This document shows positions 15,578 through 17,957 of a stretch of 17,957 nucleotides of DNA, one piece after another. The stretch is from an uncultured Eubacteriales bacterium (GTDB lineage: Bacteria; Bacillota; Clostridia; Oscillospirales; CAG-272), in NCBI GenBank assembly GCA_905205065.1, contig CAJLCI010000038.1, forward strand, positions 1 through 17,957. The letters run 5' to 3'. The notes below the pieces were generated by a model, which saw nothing but the letters and a program-made list of their open reading frames with translations, made no database searches and was not told the DNA's origin. Position 1 is the first letter of the stretch. Each line of letters starts with the position of its first letter. The position numbers were made by a program, and so were the translations under genes.

Positions 15578-15715
15578 TTTTTGTTCCTCCATATGCAATA
15601 AGATTTATTTGTTTTTGTCGCATTTATATAATGAGTGTTTTGAATGTCGATGCGGAATACATTGTTGGAAATAAGTCTCTTCTTATTTAATTACATTGTT
15701 TCCTGATCTGAACTG

Positions 15716-15744
15716 ATTATAATATAAACATCTTTTGCTGTCAA
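15716..15744 (-). promoter_or_regulatory. Consensus sigma-A promoter of metY
   Basis: On the minus strand, perfect TTGACA (15744-15739), 17-bp spacer, perfect TATAAT (15721-15716). The start is predicted near 15709, about 130 nt upstream of the ATG. Confidence 0.85.
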
Positions 15745-15900
15745 ATACTTGATATTTATACAAATATATAGATTAAATCTATGTATTATATAGGCATTGA
15801 TTTTGAAATAATTTATAACATGAATAATAGGCATTTAAAATGTTTTATATATATTTTTTATTAGGATTTAAAATGGATTAAGAAGAAATTAGCAAAACTA

Positions 15901-15947
15901 AAAAAGTACCTTCAACAGCTGATTTTCCAGTGTTGAAGGTACTTTTT
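15901..15947. terminator. Orphan bidirectional hairpin terminator
   Basis: A perfect 16-bp stem AAAAAGTACCTTCAAC (15901-15916) / GTTGAAGGTACTTTTT (15932-15947) with a 15-nt loop has T-runs on both sides. It is a classic terminator shape, but no gene ends next to it. The metY promoter fires away from it, and 15750-15900 holds no gene I can support. Confidence 0.8.
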
Positions 15948-16218
15948 ATTTGAAATGATTGACTCAAAAGAATCCTTTTGCATATATGAACAAACCTTCG
16001 TTGGTATGATGCGCTATAACACAAGACAACAGCAGAATAGGAGTCTGAATCTCATATAGCGAAAGCACCCTGGTATCCGAGAAGACGTAAATATCGACGT
16101 ATGGGTAAAAGAACGGCTTAGAATTGGAAAATTGGAATTGGCAATGAACTAAAGGAAATTGGGAGGATACTGTTTGCGCATCAGGTGTCGTTTGTATGCT
16201 GTAATTTATTTATCTTAT
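15948..16218. other. Gene-free region, possible unrecognised remnant
   Basis: A 35-codon frame starts at 15954 (MIDSKESFCIYEQTFVGMM) and ends in TAG, with further short open pieces to about 16170 in shifted frames. This might be decayed coding DNA, but I cannot assign it to any family. Confidence 0.3.
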
Positions 16219-16691
16219 TTATCGCTTAATATGTTTTATAGCTTTATCGTCGAGATTTACAAAATCGTGAGAATGTTGGAAACACACGCTTTTAAACCAT
16301 TTTCTATAGATTTTAACATCTTTGGCTCTCCATCATTCATCATGGTAGGGGGCTTTACAGATTTTAACGTGGTAGTATATGGCTTTTTTTAATTCCTCAT
16401 CCGTCTATTTACTGTGAATACTCTCGTCGAAATTCAGAAAACTAAAGATCTGAAAGCGTCATCCGCTGTTTTCTTTGATTAACACCCATCCAAGATAATT
16501 CTCGTTATACGGTATTTTATAGCCAACGGTTTTTCCATTATCCATTTCATAATGTAATGGAATTGGGGATAATTCATTTTCGTTCAAAATTCAAATAATC
16601 CACGAGTTTTAATGCGTTTTCATGCAATTCACCGTCAAGAAAGTTTGATGATTGCATCTTCGATTCAGTCTTACTTTTTTTGTTCTGACAT
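16219..16691 (-). pseudogene. Decayed small hypothetical gene (about 155 codons)
   Basis: A good site, GGAGGT, 9 nt before ATG (16691) starts MSEQKK, which then hits TAA. The rest continues in changing frames: SNFLDGELHENALKLVDYLN, then SPIPLHYEMDNGKTVGYK and YLGWVLIKENSG, then DDAFRSLVF, then LNFDESIHSK-stop-TDEELKKAIYYHVKICK, stop, WRAKDVKIYRKWFKSVCF and HSHDFVNLDDKAIKHIKR to the TAA at 16219. There are at least two frame changes and three or more internal stops. The continuous sense across breaks shows that one real gene stood here. It resembles hypothetical proteins I associate with gut Clostridia (a C-W-R-A-K-D-V core), but I cannot name a family or function. Confidence 0.65.
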
Positions 16692-16735
16692 TTTACCCTT
16701 ACCTCCAGAATATAGATCAGTGATAATTTTTAATA

Positions 16736-16774
16736 ACAAAAATTCCTCGAAAAAATATTGTTTTTTTCGAGGAA
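16736..16774 (-). terminator. Terminator upstream of the decayed gene
   Basis: TTCCTCGAAAAAA (16743-16755) pairs over 13 bp with TTTTTTCGAGGAA (16762-16774), loop of 6. On the minus strand ATTTTTG follows. It may end transcription coming from 17134 or beyond, shielding the decayed gene at 16219-16691. Confidence 0.7.
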
Positions 16775-17133
16775 CTTATGTTATCTGTGAAGCGACTACG
16801 AAAAAGATATATTTGCGATTTTGCCGGAAGGATTCGAGCTCTTGCAAAGGACCAGATAGACAATGCTGGTAACAAAGCGCTTTGGAGGATATCTAAAATC
16901 AGACGAGAGGGTTCAGATTGCAAAGTTTTTTCGTTTTTGATTTTAAAATTACACTTTTTTGATTTTCTTGTCCAATTTGAAATTAAAAACGGATAGGCCG
17001 CAAACCTACATGAATACTGGGTTTATAGCAAAAACACCATCGGTGTCCAAACCTCAGGGGTTCAGATTCCAATAGTGTTTCAATTTTTATACTATAAAGT
17101 TAATGCCCAGTCTATTCTTCAAGTAATGCCAAC
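16775..17133. other. Gene-free region
   Basis: A 72-codon open frame (16778-16996) has no credible start context or family signature. GGGTTCAGATT occurs at about 16910 and again at 17060, faintly like a tRNA T-arm, but no tRNA can be folded around either copy. Nothing else was recognised. Confidence 0.4.
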
Positions 17134-17957
17134 TCAATTAAAAGCGGCCAGCAGTTCATTGTAAAACCCGGCATACTTACGAATCATCTCACAGACAGGG
17201 CGCATTAACTCGCGGTCTTTCAGTTTGTACTCCTCCATGCCGAAGCCACCCTCAATGTTGCAAAACTCCCCAATATGCGCATGCATTTTTTCCATGATCG
17301 CATCAATTGCCGGAAGTTCCTTTATATCGGGACACAATTTTTTCGCCCTGTTCAGAAAATGTGGGAAACTCACGTTGGATGCAATGATGCACAGATACGC
17401 GCTGTAATGCGGCCAAAGGTCTAAGTCCTCAACGGGAACATTATCAAATTTTCCATTTTCTAAGGCATCAGCCCAGTCAAGAAATGCGTGCGCCCCAAAC
17501 GATACGTCATCCCGAGTCGAAGCTAAGTTAAGCAAAGGAATGTTCGCAATCGCCTTGTGGTATACTTCCGGCAATGTTGGCGCTTTCTTTTTTTTCGGGA
17601 AATACAAGCGTATAAGGAATATCCAACGGAAAAGATGTGGGGGTAGATGAGGTATCCGGCAAGTACAACAAGACTTGCCCACCGTTTTCATAACCAACAA
17701 CACAAGAAATTTCCTCGACTGGATATAATTTATCTTTAAATGGGAAATTGAACCCCTTAACGATGACCGGTAAATCACGGTCGATATGGTTAACAACTTT
17801 TTGGATATATTTTTCTCTGTTTGAGGAAAACGACTCTGAACTGACGAAAGTGTAGTCATATGGTCGGCAGTCAGCAGATACAAAACAGCGAGAGTCTTTT
17901 TACCGGGCTTTCGCATAGATAATCGCTCGGCTTCAAAAATCTGCTTGTGCCTGTTGT
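17134..17957 (-). pseudogene. Frameshifted gene, 5' end outside the window (BtrH/C39-like fold, tentative)
   Basis: Read from the right edge, one protein runs through three frames: NRHKQIFEAERLSMRKPGKK, then DSRCFVSADCRPYDYTF, DRDLPVIVKGFNFPF, CVVGYENGGQVLLYLPD and YTLVFPEKK, then KAPTLPEVYHKAIANIP, FLDWADALENGKF, IEGGFGMEEYKLKDR and NELLAAFN to the TGA at 17134. Both breaks are at A-runs of the coding strand (17901-17897, five A; 17595-17588, eight A), and adding one A to each restores a single frame. The PVIVKG ... CVVGY layout recalls the BtrH N-terminal/C39-like cysteine-protease fold followed by a helical domain, but this is weak. It may be a real double mutant or two homopolymer sequencing errors. 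It is a paralog of the decayed copy at 13390-14030. Confidence 0.7.

Noticed and set aside
15578..15709. SAM riboswitch in the metY leader
   Set aside because: The leader length fits, but the S-box conserved core and SAM-II/III motifs were not found by eye.
16159..16392. 77-codon plus-strand frame
   Set aside because: It is antisense to the decayed gene at 16219-16691, whose minus-strand sense is much more protein-like.
16778..16996. 72-codon open frame downstream of a hairpin
   Set aside because: No ribosome site, no recognisable domain, and a C-terminal part of low complexity.

Overview
The window looks like a chromosomal segment of a low- to mid-GC Clostridia-type Firmicute, possibly a gut or rumen Oscillospirales or Christensenellales relative. 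The evidence is strong GGAGG-type ribosome binding sites, near-consensus sigma-A promoters with 17-bp spacers, TTG starts, an alpha2 single-chain GlyRS, a cysteine-rich HisRS insertion and a solitary GH94 phosphorylase. The lineage below class is a guess.

Left edge (1-540): three tRNA-Arg(CCU)-like fragments lie in tandem on the minus strand. Two share an identical non-tRNA 3' half carrying a 13-bp hairpin, joined to different tRNA 5' halves exactly at the anticodon loop. This is the pattern expected from site-specific integration at tRNA-Arg. A sigma-A promoter follows.

Housekeeping block (541-7569): a LytR-CpsA-Psr (LCP) family protein that lacks several usual catalytic residues, then glycyl-tRNA synthetase (plus strand). 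A bidirectional terminator separates these from a minus-strand run hisS - aspS - NahK-like sugar kinase. No T-box leader was recognised upstream of either synthetase unit.

Sugar block (7570-12771): a gap of about 840 bp holds a roughly 300-bp degenerate tandem array of a 16-nt unit. A strong promoter with a leader of about 155 nt then drives a GH94 disaccharide phosphorylase. Next comes a divergent pair: a tandem-duplicated protein resembling L-rhamnose mutarotase, and a stand-alone SIS-domain sugar-phosphate isomerase-like protein. With the NahK-like kinase, these could together process sugars released as 1-phosphates, but no shared pathway is proven.

Right side (12772-17957): tandem promoters and tRNA-Ser(GGA), then gene decay. 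A wrecked gene directly downstream of the tRNA is a paralog of the frameshifted gene at the right edge, on the opposite strand. A third decayed gene lies between them. The only intact gene here is the O-acetylhomoserine sulfhydrylase (metY), with its own consensus promoter and terminator. The strongest unexplained signals are the tRNA-Arg hybrid array and the 16-nt tandem array. I found no CRISPR array, insertion sequence or complete mobile element.
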